From Hirsutella rhossiliensis (Eukaryota > Ascomycota > Sordariomycetes > Hypocreales > Ophiocordycipitaceae), in NCBI RefSeq assembly GCF_020360975.1, contig NW_025408667.1, forward strand, positions 6,882,001 to 6,946,000: a DNA stretch of 64,000 nucleotides. Reading direction: 5' to 3'. Positions 35,040 to 46,559 of this stretch are shown piece by piece (position 1 is the stretch's first letter; every line of letters begins with the position of its first letter). Made by a program: the position numbers and the translations under genes. The notes beneath the pieces are model-generated. The model worked only from the letters and a program-made list of their open reading frames with translations. It made no database searches and had not been told where the DNA came from.

Positions 35040-36002
35040 TCAGGCGGCCGTGCCCAAGGCTTCCAAGCCATCCGTCGGCCGGGGACCGCCCTTGCTGAGT
35101 CTCTCTTCCTCGGCGCCGCTCGCCTTCCACGCGCTCAGGATCAAGTTGACAATGTGGTCGACGCCGACGTCCTTTTTGACCTGGGCAAAGACGGTGGGCC
35201 CGCCCTCGCGCATCTTGCGGGCATCCCTCTCCATGACGGCGAGGTCGGCGCCGATGATGGCGGCCAGGTCCGTCTTGTTGACGACGAGCAAGTCGCTCTG
35301 GGTGATGCCGGGCCCGCCCTTGCGGGGGATCTTGTCGCCGCCGCTGACGTCGATGACATAGACGATGAAGTCTGCGAGCTCGCGCGAGTAGTTGGCGGCC
35401 AGGTTGTCGCCGCCCGACTCGATGAGCAGCAGGTCCGGGGCGAAGGCGGCGTGCAGGTCCTCGAGGGCGGCCAGGTTGGCCGAGATGTCCTCGCGCACGG
35501 CGGCGTGCGGGCAGCCGCCCGTCTCGATGGCGCGGATGCGCGCGGGCGGCAGGGCGGCGTGGCGGGTGAGGAACTCTGCGTCCTCGCGCGTGAAGATGTC
35601 GTTTGTCACGGCGGCGAGCGAGTATTTCTGGCGCAGGGCGAGGCAGAGCGCCAGCATCAGGGCGGTCTTGCCGGAGCCGACGGGTCTGTATGCCCGCTCA
35701 GGGAGGGGGGCCATCAGCTGCGGTTCCGTTTCCCCTGTCCCTTTTCTCGCCATTCATTGCCCGAAGAAAAATGGCATCCTTCTTGTCCGCCGCTCCGCCA
35801 AGGTGACAAGTGAAGAGACAATGGGGGCCAGACATGTCACCTACCCTCCGATGCCAATGGTAAAGGCCCGCTCCGACCAGTTGCGCCCCTCAACAATGGG
35901 CATCTCCCGGCCGACGTAGCTCCCCGGCCCGTCGAGAATCTCGTGCGAGTGGCCGTGCTCCTGGGCGTTGAAGCCATCGTGGGAATGCGAGGGCGCTGCC
36001 AT
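35040..36002 (-). CDS. ureG: Urease accessory GTPase UreG, 267 aa
   Basis: Two exons on the minus strand: 35845-36002 and 35686 boundary to 35040 (second exon 35040-35685), with a 159-bp intron that splits the P-loop codon; IGIGG joins [10 protein letters not shown]. UreG is the SIMIBI-class GTPase that delivers nickel to urease together with UreD and UreF. Seen: a His-rich metal-binding N-terminus (SHSHDGF, EHGHSH), Walker A GPVGSGKT, the metal-site CPH in [13 protein letters not shown], the ESGGDNL switch region, and the NKTDL guanine specificity motif. The short first exon is supported by the His-rich sequence that leads straight into [10 protein letters not shown]. It is a single conserved gene here, with no other urease gene in the window. 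Confidence 0.95.
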
Positions 36003-36302
36003 GGCTTTGCTTTGTCTGCCGAGCCAAGCGTGGCGACGACGAAGGTTGTGCTCAACGACAGATGATCAGCCAAGCGGGAACAAACACAAACTAGTAGGCA
36101 CACATGCACTGGCGGGAAGCTGTCTGCGTCGGCCGCTGCCTGCTTGCCCGCCCGAGAGCTGCAGACGAGAGCTGCAGAGACGAGGCGCGGAGAAGCGGGG
36201 GAGGGGTTTTGGTCGCTGCCCCTCGTCTTTCCTCATCTGGACGATGGCATGTGGCAAGTGAGAAAGAGAGCGCCTGCTACTTCCACGCGGCACGGAAGAG
36301 GC

Positions 36303-36342
<40 letters not shown>

Positions 36343-37104
36343 GTTGGCCTCTCCACTTGAGCACTTCCTCTGCCGCCGTTTCGTGCCATTCAAGAACGGC
36401 GGAGACATGTTCACACGACAACCTCGGAAAAGGATACCCGTTCCCCCCCTTTGGTCTGCATGACACATACACTCCATATAAATAGGCCATCTGGACATGC
36501 CATGTGGGAGCATATCCTAGGACTCGTGGCAGCGGCTCCCGCAGGCCGCAAGCAAACCCAGAGCCCTATCATCACAAGGGGACAGGCAAGTCTGCAGGCG
36601 CGCCGCCGGACGAAGAGTGGGCGGGTCGAGGAGTGGATAGAGCCGAATCAACGGCGACAGCCTAAAGCGGATGTCGGTAGTTTTGGGCCCTGCGACGAGG
36701 CTGTGGTATATACTTGGACGGATATAAATCACGGTGTCATCTCAAGACTGTGTGGATGGACCCCTTTATCTCGGAGCGATGGCGCATAGCCATTGCAACT
36801 CGGCCATCGCTTCCAAAGACACGAAATCTTTGGCCTTCGGTCTCGGGGGACACGCAATCGTCGAGCGCTCCGCCACGGCGGCGGCGCCCTTGCGTTTCCC
36901 GGAGCGGCACTCGCCGATATCCACCGGCGGCGGCATTCCCCCACCGAGGCCGAGCAGCCCCATCCAGAGACGGGGGGGCGGGCACCACAGGGCAAGCCAA
37001 GGGTGATCGGATACGTGCCATTGCCTGAAGTCGGGCGCAGCGGGCAACAGCATCCCGTCTGTTTGCGCGCCTCGTAGTGTACAGTCCTGCCCACGGATCT
37101 AGGG
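36003..37104. other. Intergenic region upstream of UreG
   Basis: About 1.1 kb between two minus-strand genes. It contains the GCT microsatellite at 36305-36342 and a GC-rich stretch (36840-37060) that is open in several frames at once. None of those frames has codon or motif support, so I annotate no gene. Confidence 0.55.
36305..36342. repeat. (GCT)n trinucleotide microsatellite
   Basis: About twelve and a half uninterrupted GCT/CTG units lie roughly 300 bp upstream of the UreG start codon. In frames crossing it the repeat would give poly-Leu, poly-Ala or poly-Gln, which creates spurious open frames. It is probably in the UreG promoter or 5' leader. Confidence 0.95.
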
Positions 37105-38343
37105 TTACAGTTTTGCTCTTCCTGCTCCTCCTCTCGCCGCCCTCGCTATCCGTCGTCGCCGCGTGAAGAGCCGAGAACGAGGTGCTGGCTTGGCCTTCTC
37201 CTTGACCTCGGAGATGCCGGCGTGGTCTAGGGCCTCCACCTTTTGCCTCGCCATAAACTTGCCAAGGCGCATGAGCATGGGTTCGGTGAGCCGCGGCTCT
37301 TTCCCGTTGTCCCGGAGCTCGCGCTGCCGCTCGTGGTAGTCGGCCAGTGGCGTCTGCATCGACAAGGCCGGTTCTGCGCGCTCCTTTTTGGCGGCCTCTT
37401 GCGCCTCCTTCTTCTCGACGTACCAGGGTTCGTGTCGCGTTCGGAACTTGGAGTACTTGTTGCGGAGCTCGTCGATGACCTGCTCAGGCATGGGGGCCGA
37501 CAGCAGGCCGTAGTAGAAGCTGCGCTCCTCGACCTGTTCGCGGACCGTGTCGGCGTCGGCGGCCTGGTATACGGGCGCCTTGACCTCGGGCCAGGGGATC
37601 ACGACGTTGATGCCGGGCACCACTCGATCCCACTTGTTGCCGTTCTCCCAGCGGTCAAGCGTCATGTTCTCCGACTGCATGTTGGGGGCGACGGCTTTGA
37701 GCTGGTTGATGATGACGTCGCGGACTTGCTTTGTTTCCGGGTGTGGCAGAGGGTACACGAGTCGCACCGAGGCCACGGATATGGGCAGGGCATTGGATCG
37801 AATGGCGTCGCCGAGCACGCCCTCGGAGAGCGCCTAGAGCAACTGAATGTGAGCACCGGTCCGGCGAGACTGGGTGCAACGACTTACTCTGTGGCACTCC
37901 TTGAGCTTGACGGTTCCGTTGGTCGCGTCGACGCTGTCGATGCTGTCAACCTTGCCCTTGTCCGGGCCGTCCATGACGATGACGCGATCGCCAGGGGCAA
38001 GGTTGAGCTGCTTGGAGCCTCCGGCCCAGGCGCATCGCTTCTCGAGCACCGTGGGCTGCACCCGTTGCATGCCTCCTTGAGTCCAGTCGAGGCGCGTCGT
38101 CTCCTTGAGGACTCCGTAGTTGTTGAAGCCGAGGTCCCGCTTCGGAGCGAGGGGGCCCAACTCCCAGTCCTCGCGTCGCGCCCGCCGCGCATCTTTGATG
38201 TTCTTCCGAAGCTCGTCGGTTGCGGCCTTGACCGACTGGCGGATGCGCCGCCTGTCGTCGACGGCCTGCCGCTCCAGCATTTGCTGCGCGCGGCGGGTGG
38301 CCTGATGGTGGGCCTGGGCGGTCCGCTTGGCGAGCTTCTGCAT
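37105..38343 (-). CDS. MRPL40: Mitochondrial large-subunit ribosomal protein uL24m (Mrpl40), 394 aa
   Basis: Two exons on the minus strand, 37888-38343 and 37105-37833, with a 54-bp phase-0 intron; KLKECHR joins ALSEGVLGDAI. The KOW motif is clear at about residues 117-140 (LAPGDRVIVMDGPDKGKVD). The first 60 residues are basic and helix-prone, consistent with mitochondrial targeting, and the C-terminus is a long fungal extension rich in Arg (RSRLFTRRRRIARAARGG). It would be a structural component of the mitochondrial 54S subunit. An in-frame Met lies 48 bp further upstream (38391), but MQKLAKRTAQAHHQ gives the more usual start. Confidence 0.9.
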
Positions 38344-40862
38344 TGTCGATGGCCGGCGTCCAGCCCGAGGCTGTCGTGTCGCGAGAATCAATCAGCCCCA
38401 GAGGCCCGTCCCGGAAGGACTCAATGGGAGTCGCTGGCGGCGTTGGGGGTGGTCGAGGGTGGTCGAGAGTGGCACGCAATGTGAGGAGGGATGTGCCAGG
38501 CTTTGGAAATTCTCTTGGGAGGTATCATGGTTCTTGGCTCTGACAGTACAACGCCAAGGTACATACACGTTTTGTGGGGCGGCGTAAGCGGTACAGGGTA
38601 GGCGACCCGTCCCCGCGTTTTTGTCGTGGAAAGGCTTTTTGCTTGTCTGCAAGATCAAAAGACATGCACTACCCGTGAATTCAACGATGCGAGTGGGCCA
38701 AGCAAGGCGACTTGGTATAACAAGAGCCGGGTTTCTTCTTGGCCACGAGCTGTTGGACGGGCCAAGGCACTCACATTGGGGCGCGGGCTTGGAGAGTCCT
38801 GCAGCTGGCTTGCGCAGCGCCTAGGACTTTGTCCTAGCTTATTATGTATGTATGCAGGACTAGTTATCGTGGAAACGATCAGGAGAGTGAAAGTGGCGGA
38901 TGGCGGGCCCAATGCCACGACGGAGAGGCTCAGCGGCCGGTAGTACGAGATGCATGCGCCCCCCTAACGGGACTCCATTCTTTGGCCGACGTGTGTATTT
39001 TGACTCTTTCCCATCCCCCTCTAACCCGTGTGCTGCACAGTATGTGGGCTGGTGTGTGTGTGTCACGCTGCGAAAACGACTGTGCACTTGTCGTGCGGGC
39101 GGGCGTTTGCGAGTGGTCTCGGGGAGACGCGGGCGGGTTCCAGCTGGGACACGCCTCAAGGGTCCGGCGGCACGCAGGCGAAGGCGGGACGTAGAGCTCG
39201 ACGGACAAGGTAGCAAGAGTGGCGATGATGATGACGACCTGATGGTAGTGATGCGATGGATGCCCACGACATCTCTGATCAGCCAAACACGGCTGGCCTT
39301 TTTATTGTTTTGACCACCGCGTCAGTCAGTTAGTTGGGCTGCCTCTTCCGGTGGGGGCGGAGTCTACTTGCTGGGTCTGGCGTTTCCCGGCAAGCCACCT
39401 CGGGCCCCTTCCTTCGGCTAGCCTGCTCTCCGTGTGACGCGATGCGGCAGTGGTCAGGTCATCTCTCTGTCTGCCTTCAGAGTGGCAACAGACCGGTAGA
39501 TGCACTTGGATCAAGAAATCGAGAGCCGAGGGCGAATCATGACGACGAGGGCTGTTTCGGAGTGGACCCCAGCTAGTTATCTTGTGCAAGGCTTGTGTTG
39601 ATGGATGATGGGGAACAGAGCCCGACATGATCAAAGACGGTCTCCCCGTTTCTTGAATTTGGTTGGTGCGTGGTACTCGCTGTGTACAGGTACTCGCTCG
39701 TCCAAGGGCCGTTGCCGCGACCAGTCCGCCCACAGCGACTGGCTGGCAACGGCTGTACACGGTACCTGAGCTGCACGTCCCCTAGCCGGTGGTGACAAGC
39801 CAGCCGCGAGCTTGTGAATAGACCACTGATCCTCGTCGCACATGCATGTTGACCGTACCGGCACAGTGTACACACACATCCAGTACACCCGTCCTCAGTG
39901 AACACTCACCATGGCCTTGGAAATGCGCTTTGGCTTTAGCTGGTTGCCTGCTCAATTCGCCTGCTCAATTCGCCAAGGCCCGCCGCCATGATGCTTGCTA
40001 GCATCGAGGTTACTAGTGACCTGGAAGGTAACTCGCCTCTCTCCACGCGCGCCAAGGTGCAGATGTACCAGCCTTATTCCAAGTCTGAAAAAAAAACAAG
40101 GGGGAACAAGCGACTTGGAGCCAGTTAGCCGACAAGTATCCTTGAGTTACAACCTGGCAGCGCAGAGACCTCATCACCTATCCATCGTAGCCTGCCGTCC
40201 CCTGTCTTCTGCCGAGCACTGGGGTCCGTCCCCGGGAGGAGTCAGGGTAGTAGATAGGTACAGTACCTTACACATAGCATCCACTGCTCCCCGGCGGCTA
40301 GCCCTCGTATCCAGCAGGGGCGTGAGCCACTCTCCAGTGGTCCCTTGGCCTACGTGCTCAGGAGCTTGCCCCCTACCACGGATATGATGGAGGCACTGTG
40401 TTGGGGGGAGAAAACCGGAATTGCAGGGACCAGTTGGCAGCCGGTAGGTACCTCTTGGACCTGTTATCGTTCATTTCCTACCTACCTACTACCTACCTAG
40501 TACCTACTTACCATCTAGGCCCTTGCCCCCGCCCCCCATCCAGGCGTGCAGGCCTCCCCCCAAGGCGCAATGCCCCCCCCAGCCCAGCCCGGTTCAGGTC
40601 CTCCCGTCCTGGTCCAGGTCCCCCAGCCAGCAGCGGCCAGAGAGGGAGAGCCAGCACACACGTCCTTTCTCCACCATCACTTTCTGACGTCCGTCCGTCT
40701 CCTTTCTTCTCTTCCTCCATCACCACCATCACCGCCGCCAGCCCGCTCTGCCCCCGTGCATCTGAAAACGGTTTCTTCCTCGTGCCGCGCCCTCTCCCCT
40801 CCCTCCTCCTGCGACTCGCATCAACCGCTCATCCAGACACTCACAAAGATACACGCACCACC
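38344..40862. other. 2.5-kb intergenic region upstream of RHO1
   Basis: No gene is supported. Many overlapping short frames on both strands lack motifs. The RHO1-proximal 400 bp are strongly pyrimidine-rich (CCTCCC and CACCATCACC tracts), as in highly expressed fungal genes. A TACCTACC repeat cluster lies at 40478-40512. Such a long leader region is common upstream of RHO1-type signalling genes. Confidence 0.55.
40478..40512. repeat. TACCTACC short tandem repeat, RHO1 upstream
   Basis: Imperfect repeats of TACC/CTAC lie about 350 bp upstream of the RHO1 start. The same motif family recurs at 49703-49726, 49851-49866 and 50430-50483, so it is dispersed and not confined to one promoter. Confidence 0.7.
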
Positions 40863-42027
40863 ATGGCTGAAATCCGCCGAAAGCTCGTCATCGTCGGCGA
40901 CGGTGCCTGCGGTAAAACCTGCTTGCTGATGTGAGTAGCTCCCGTCTCCACGCCACTCGTGTCTCGCCCTCAAAACAGGCCACGCTCGCCTTGTGCGAGA
41001 CGCCATCGCCATCTGCCTCTTCTTTCCTTTGAGGGATCCCGTCGCTGATGACTTCTGCAGTGTTTTCTCCAAGGGAACATTCCCCGAGGTAAGATTTGTC
41101 GAAACCGAGCCCTTGTCCGCATCTCCATCCGCCGCCGACCACCGATCCCCAACACCCGAATGAGCAAAGACGGCTCTTGAATATTTCGCGCAGACGTCGA
41201 CCCATCTCGCTGGCAGTCTTCGACTCCTGTTGGACACCTCGTTTTGGTCTGAGTATGCTGACGCTTCGACGCTAGGTCTACGTCCCCACCGTCTTTGAGA
41301 ACTACGTCGCCGACGTCGAGGTTGATGGCAAACACGTCGAGCTTGCCTTATGGGATACGGCTGGTCAAGAGGATTACGACCGCCTCCGCCCCCTTTCCTA
41401 TCCCGACTCCCACGTTATTCTCATCTGCTTTGCCGTCGACTCGCCCGACTCTCTCGACAACGTCCAAGAGAAGGTAAGCGACCCCGGCCTGCTCTATCAA
41501 GCCCCCGCCTCGTGCTACCACTGCTGACGCGCCCGCCTCATAGTGGATCTCCGAGGTCCTTCATTTCTGCCAGGGCTTGCCCATCGTCCTGGTTGGCTGC
41601 AAGAAGGATCTGCGATACGACCAGAAGACTCTGGACGAGCTGCGGAAGACCAGCCAGAAGCCCGTGAGCCCCGAGGAGGTATGCACTACTCTTTTCTTTC
41701 CAGTCGAACATCCCTCCCCGTTCTTGGTCATTCTCCTTGTGTTTGACGGAGTCGAGATACAAGCTCTTGGGCCCAAGTCGGTCGCGTTTGTTTCCCTTTC
41801 AGCCCTACACGCCATGCTCAGGCCCGTGGGGTTTCGACAGCTAACATATTGTGCTTGCAATATAGGGCGAGGAGGTTCGCAAGAAGATCGGCGCGCACAA
41901 GTACCTCGAGTGCTCGGCCAAGACTAACGAGGGTGTTCGCGAGGTGTTCGAGAACGCCACACGCGCTGCTCTCCTGTCTCGCAACAGCCGCAAGAGCAGC
42001 CACCGCAAAAAGTGCCTTGTCCTGTAG
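40863..42027 (+). CDS. RHO1: Rho-type small GTPase Rho1, 196 aa
   Basis: Five exons by hand-splicing: 40863-40930, 41061-41088, 41276-41473, 41544-41678, 41866-42027; the second encodes only nine residues. The protein is a complete Rho GTPase: P-loop GDGACGKT, switch [10 protein letters not shown] with the effector Thr, G3 [19 protein letters not shown]4 CKKDLR, G5 CSAKT, a polybasic tail (RKSSHRKK) and CAAX box CLVL. The final Leu predicts geranylgeranylation by GGTase I and plasma-membrane attachment. Rho1 is the regulatory subunit of beta-1,3-glucan synthase and activates Pkc1 in the cell-wall integrity pathway. ATG context is CACCATGG, a strong fungal start. Every intron has GT-AG ends and preserves frame. 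Confidence 0.97.
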
Positions 42028-43450
42028 AGGACTGTCCTCGGACGAGCTCGTCTGTACCGAACACGGCAACCTGACTTTTTCACCGGCTCGGACGCCCTTG
42101 TAACGCAATCACCTTTTCATATCGAACTCGATGCGGATGCTCGACTGGCAAGGGCTCGACGATGGCCACAATGTTGCGAGTTCACGGCGCCTGCACAGGT
42201 ATTCGGAATTTAGAGTTTGATCGTCCCTGTCGCCCACGCCTCACCTCACCAGCCTGGCGCGTGCCCGTCTCGCCTGGCTGGGAGGACTGACGCGTGCTCG
42301 GGTGGAAAGTGGGAGGCCATTGCCTTTTTTACCTTGTCCATTCTCTAAGGGGATGGAGGATCGGGAAACAACGATGCCGAGTGCTCTCGAGCCTGCTACG
42401 GCAGGCTTGAGAAGGAGCCTGGCTCGGTTGTTCCATGTATCTGTCGTGTAGCCGGGAACGTGGGCTGAATCTCGGGCCTTTTTTTTTCAGTGTTGCGCAG
42501 ACTGGGACCAATGGAGCGGAGCGGACTGACGAGGGGAAGGAAGAGTGTAGGCGTGGACTTGTTGTGCGCGCGGAGTGCCGGGTTTCGAGGCACGCCGACG
42601 ATGGCTATATCATAAATCTTTTCATACTGTTTTCAGTTTCTGTGTCTGGCTTCCTCGAGCGCGTGTGGGCTTTCTACGTTTCCTTTTCTATTTCCTCTTG
42701 TCCGATCAGCCCTATTTCTTCTATATCGCTGTCTCTACACTCCACTGGTCTTGTTGCACTTGTATGGTAGTGAAGCAATTAGACGGTTGAGATGGAGCAT
42801 CTCATGCGTAGAGCAGCATGTGCATGGCATGGCTCGGTAGATGCCGTCTTCACTCGCCACCTAGGATGTGTATTTGTCGAGTTGGGGGTTACATGTGGGA
42901 CATTGGACATCTTGGCTTTGACACAAGGTGCTCAGCGGAGCTGGCGAAGGTCCTGTCAAGGCCATGGGTAGAGCATAGGGTAGAGCATAGGAGGGCCCGG
43001 GAGGCGAGAGACATGAGCCCCCTCGATCCATGAACTCTCTGGCTTGGCGTCGCCAGTCTTGCGACGGGACGGGAACTGTTGGGCGGCTGGCTACGTGAGC
43101 CATCATGGTTCACGTTGGACGGGCCAGGAAGAGGCGAGTGACAGAAGCAGAGGCTCAACGGCGGGTAGAAAGGTGGTTCCAATGCATTCAACGTCAACCG
43201 CCAGCCTTGCCTTGCCTTTCCCCTACCCCCTCCCTGCCTGTTGCCAAAATCCCATCCGGTGCCACGCATGCGTGTCCGTCCGAGCCGCCCAGCGTCTTCC
43301 CTGGGCCACCGGTGGTGGCCTTGGGACGTCGAGCCGGGGTTTCCACCCACTTGTTTTTCTTCTTCTTCATTTGCGTTGTTGTCTCTGCCGTGCTTGTCTC
43401 GCATCCGCGGCCCAGGTGTGAGAGTTTAAGCGGGAGGCGCAACGATGTCC
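42028..43450. other. RHO1 3' region and intergenic DNA
   Basis: The first few hundred bases are probably RHO1 3' untranslated region. Nothing in the rest can be supported as a gene, although long frames exist by chance in GC-rich sequence on the minus strand (42889-43404 and 43194-44621). Those frames cross the alternating purine-pyrimidine tract at 43451-43472 and the exons of the microprotein in the wrong phase. Confidence 0.55.
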
Positions 43451-43472
43451 GCGCGCGCGCGTGTGTGTGTGC
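43451..43472. repeat. (GC)n(GT)n alternating purine-pyrimidine tract
   Basis: Twenty-two bases alternate strictly, first GC then GT units. This kind of sequence can adopt Z-form DNA under negative supercoiling. It lies just beyond the stop codon of the minus-strand microprotein gene, in its probable 3' untranslated region. Confidence 0.8.
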
Positions 43473-43483
43473 ATTGCGGCCTC

Positions 43484-43598
43484 TTATTTCGGGCACGTCT
43501 AATCGCAGCGTTGTCAGCGTCAGGGCGCGCGTGTATCTCGCCTTCCCCCATCCCATCCATCCGTGTGGAGGTTTGTTTTTCCCCGCCGTGTCGAGACG

Positions 43599-43631
<33 letters not shown>

Positions 43632-43768
43632 GGAAGACGGAGATGAAAGGGGAGACCAAAGATGGGGGGACATACGGCGCCGCACTTGTCGCACGTCTTG
43701 CTGCTGCCGGAGGTGGCGGCGTTGCACTTGGGGCAGGTGGTGTGGTTGGCGTTGACGAGGGGCTGCAT
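43484..43768 (-). CDS. 35-residue Cys-rich (zinc-ribbon-like) microprotein
   Basis: Two exons on the minus strand: 43676-43768 encodes 31 residues (MQPLVNANHTTCPKC to TCDKCGA). A 177-bp intron follows, with a GTATGT donor, CTGAC branch site and TTAG acceptor. Exon 43484-43498 then adds TCPK and a TAA stop. The product has two CxxC pairs (Cys12/15 and Cys26/29) ten residues apart, plus Cys33, which suggests a single zinc ribbon or knuckle. There is no signal peptide. I have a general impression of similar very short proteins in other ascomycetes but cannot name the family or its function. The intron holds a (TC)n tract. The gene is far below usual annotation length limits and would easily be missed. 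Confidence 0.65.
43601..43629. repeat. (TC)n microsatellite in the microprotein intron
   Basis: About fourteen TC units; on the transcribed minus strand this is a GA tract 50-75 nt after the 5' splice site. Confidence 0.95.
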
Positions 43769-44764
43769 CTTGCTTGTTTGGAGTGGTTGGACGAGTGGTG
43801 CTTTGGACGTGTGCGTGTGCGGTGGGCGGCGGTCGTTGAGATGGGGGGTGGGAGAGAGTGGACGGCGAGGAGGAGGGTGGGCGAGGAGGCTGGATATATA
43901 TATATAGGTATGTAGGCGTATGTATGCATCGGCAGGCAGTCCCTGTGTACATCTGTCTATCCACCACTTGACCATGGCCTTTGCTCCTACACAAAACACA
44001 CACACACACACACACACACACTTGAGACAGAGGCCATGTAATTAGTTGGCTGCCTACACAGAGAATGGGTGGCTTATCGTGCATACATGAGAGCGTGACT
44101 GGCTGCCTGTCTACCGGGAAAGCGGGGTCAAGCAGAGAGGGCCTAAAACAAGCGCCATAGGCGGCGCATCTTGGTACAGTTACAGTATATCCTCCGGTTC
44201 CTCTCTCCAGCGTTGAAAAAGCCGCAGCCCAACGCCCCTTGTTCTCCACGCCTGATCGTCTCAGCAAGGGCGTTACTGAGGGCCGCATCCTCCGTCTGGT
44301 TGGCGGCCCGAGAACCGAGCATGGTACCCAAGAGCGACAAGAAGCGAAGGGAAAGCGAAGTCCGGCAAGGCCATCTCGCGGATTGGTCACGGGCTTGGTG
44401 CGCGCCGCTGACCACCCACCACCACCCATATCGACCTTGCAGCCGCCTGACGTCGCCTGCAGCTGTGTCCTGCACCTTGCGCGGCCTCGTGATGCGGCCC
44501 TGTATGCGCCCCGGGCACGGCGCCACGGGCGGGCACGGCGATCCTGGCGTACAGCCGAGTCCAGTTCGGGGCGATGCTCTGCCTGCCGGTGATTGCTGCT
44601 CCCAGCGTCTCGACGCCGCAAGCTCCACCCACTCCCGTTGCCTCTGAACGATCTGTCTATTTTTCCAACTCCCGCTGAATTAGTATCCTTCCCGTGGCCG
44701 AGGCCTCTGGTTCACACCGCATGGCATCACACCAAATCGTACAGGCAATAGCAAAGAAGCCTCC
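43769..44764. other. Intergenic region with (CA)n repeat
   Basis: No gene is supported. A CA dinucleotide repeat lies at 43996-44021. The left part is the promoter and leader of the microprotein gene, with a TATATATATATA stretch at about 43893-43904 that could be its TATA region. The right part (44150-44700) is GC-rich with frames open by chance. Confidence 0.55.
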
Positions 44765-46559
44765 TCACGTGCAAGCCGCCGGTCCATCGGATCCTAGAAT
44801 CAACAACTCCTGTCAGTAACCGGCCGCCACGGCCAACCGAGGGAGCGACGGCGTACCGTGAATCATCTTGCCCACCGCCTGAATCACGCTGATGATCATG
44901 ACGGCAATTCCAAACACGACTACCGCGTACGCAAGGTATGTCCGCCAGCTCGTTCTCGTCAACTTGATGTAGCACATGGGCGGCAGGATGTATGCCATGG
45001 CGACCGCGCTCGTTGCGCCCACAAGCTCGAACACGACGCCGAGATCGCACGTCAGGAGGCTTATGGCCGTGGCCCCGACCACGAGCCCCGTGCTCAGGAC
45101 GAGGTGGCGCCGCATGTTGAAGCCTTCGTCCGGGTACCAGTACGTCAGCATCACCTCGCGGCACACAAACGCCTCGAGCGGCAGTGTCGTCAGCATGTTG
45201 AGGCCGAAAAACAGCCGCGCCACGTTGACCATGGTGTTGTCCGAGGGAAAGTTGTTGAGCACGTTGCCCAGCGTCTTGTCGCCAAACGTCAGGAACCCGC
45301 CCAGCGCCATGACCAAACACGCACACATGGACACGCTCGTCGAGTAGTGAGTCACCCGCGAAAAGTTGTCAATCGTGGGCGTCCGCAGGGAGCCGTAGAT
45401 GAGCAGCGAATTGTGGTGGCAGACAAACGCTGGACGAGTTAGCTTGCCGTCGACACCGCGCAAGAGTGGAAAGGGGAGTGAGGGATGCCGTACCGAATGA
45501 TATAACGCCAATGGCTTGAAAGATGCCTCCGTTGACCGTCAGCAGAGGAGTGCTAAAGGATCCTCGGGCCTCGGACGGCACCAGAAAGGCCTGCGTGAGC
45601 ACCGTAGTGATGATGACAATCATGCCGATGAGCGCAAGCGTGCTCGCCTTGGCCAGCTAAACATACCCATCCTCGCATCAGCCGACAAGGCGTCCGGGTT
45701 CGCTCAACCAAAGCGACGGCAGACTGTGAGAGCTTCTCACCTTTGCGATGTCTCGGTAGAGCGTCAAGGGGTAGCTCACGCCCAGGACAAAGACGGCAAT
45801 GGCCACCCTCCTGTCCGTCAACAGGCCCAGGACGGGCACCGAGCCGAGTTCGGGCCAGATGGCCGCCAGCACGTGCGGGATGGTGTCGCCCACAATGACT
45901 CCAAAGGCGACCATGCCGCCAAAGGCAAACACCCACTGCGCGACGCTGATGGCGATTAGGCCCGGCCGCCCGAAGCAGTGCTCGACGGTGCCCTGGAAGC
46001 TGCTCGTCCCGCTCAGCTTGCTGTTGATGACGATGAGGCAGATGGTCCAGTCCACCACGGCCGTTAGCCCAACGAGCAGCACGATGCCCGACAGCAGGCC
46101 GGCCTGGCGGATGGCGTAGGGCTGGCCGATGATGCCCGCGCCAATGATGGAGTTGGCCATGTTCATAAAGGCCGACTGGAGGCCCGACTTTGGCCGACGC
46201 ATCTCGGCGTGCAGCTCGTCGGCCGCGTCGCCGTCGCCGTCTCCCCAAGCATTGGCGACGGCCACGCTGGGCGCCTCCATGTCCGTCAGCAGCGGCACGC
46301 GGTGCGACCGCTGGACCTGGCCGTCGACATCCTCGAGGTCGAGGCTATGGCTGTTGGTCCGACTGAAAGATGCATTGCCAGGACTAATGACCTCCGGGGT
46401 GAGGTCGAACTGCACTCGTTGCGTCTTTGGCCGGCCGTTTTCGTCGCCGTCAAGCTGGCCGGACGACTGCAACACCGCGTCGTCGTCGACGCCCGCCAGT
46501 AGACCGCGGCCTTCTTCGCGCCGATGCGACTCCGCCCCGAGCTCCTTGGCCTGCGTCAT
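44765..46559 (-). CDS. Amino-acid transporter, Avt2-like (SLC38/APC family), 527 aa
   Basis: Four exons on the minus strand: 45741-46559, 45494-45656, 44857-45429 and a tiny last exon 44765-44793; introns are 84, 64 and 63 bp. A cytosolic hydrophilic N-terminus (about 125 residues) precedes about 11 predicted membrane segments. The first carries the AAAP signature NMANSIIGAGIIGQPYAIRQAG, followed by VEHCFGRPGL, AFGGMVAFGVIVGDTIPHVL and FVCHHNSLLIYGSL. The pattern fits the fungal Avt2/SNAT group of amino-acid/proton transporters, in a vacuolar or ER membrane. If the last intron were not removed the frame would end about 14 residues later; splicing gives the C-terminus GSDGPAACT. The start at MTQAKELG is preferred over a Met 240 bp upstream. 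The substrate is unknown. Confidence 0.88.

Noticed and set aside
34980..35813. 277-codon plus-strand frame with Gly/Ala/Asp-rich protein
   Set aside because: It is the shadow of UreG, which has full GTPase motifs.
36840..37060. Possible small gene open in several frames
   Set aside because: Simultaneous openness of many frames reflects high GC; no frame shows conserved motifs or splice support.
37243..38484. 413-codon plus-strand frame
   Set aside because: It is the antisense shadow of MRPL40, whose exons and KOW motif are clear on the other strand.
43194..44621. 475-codon minus-strand frame around the CA, TC and GT repeats
   Set aside because: It crosses simple repeats and reads the microprotein exons in the wrong phase; composition is low-complexity.
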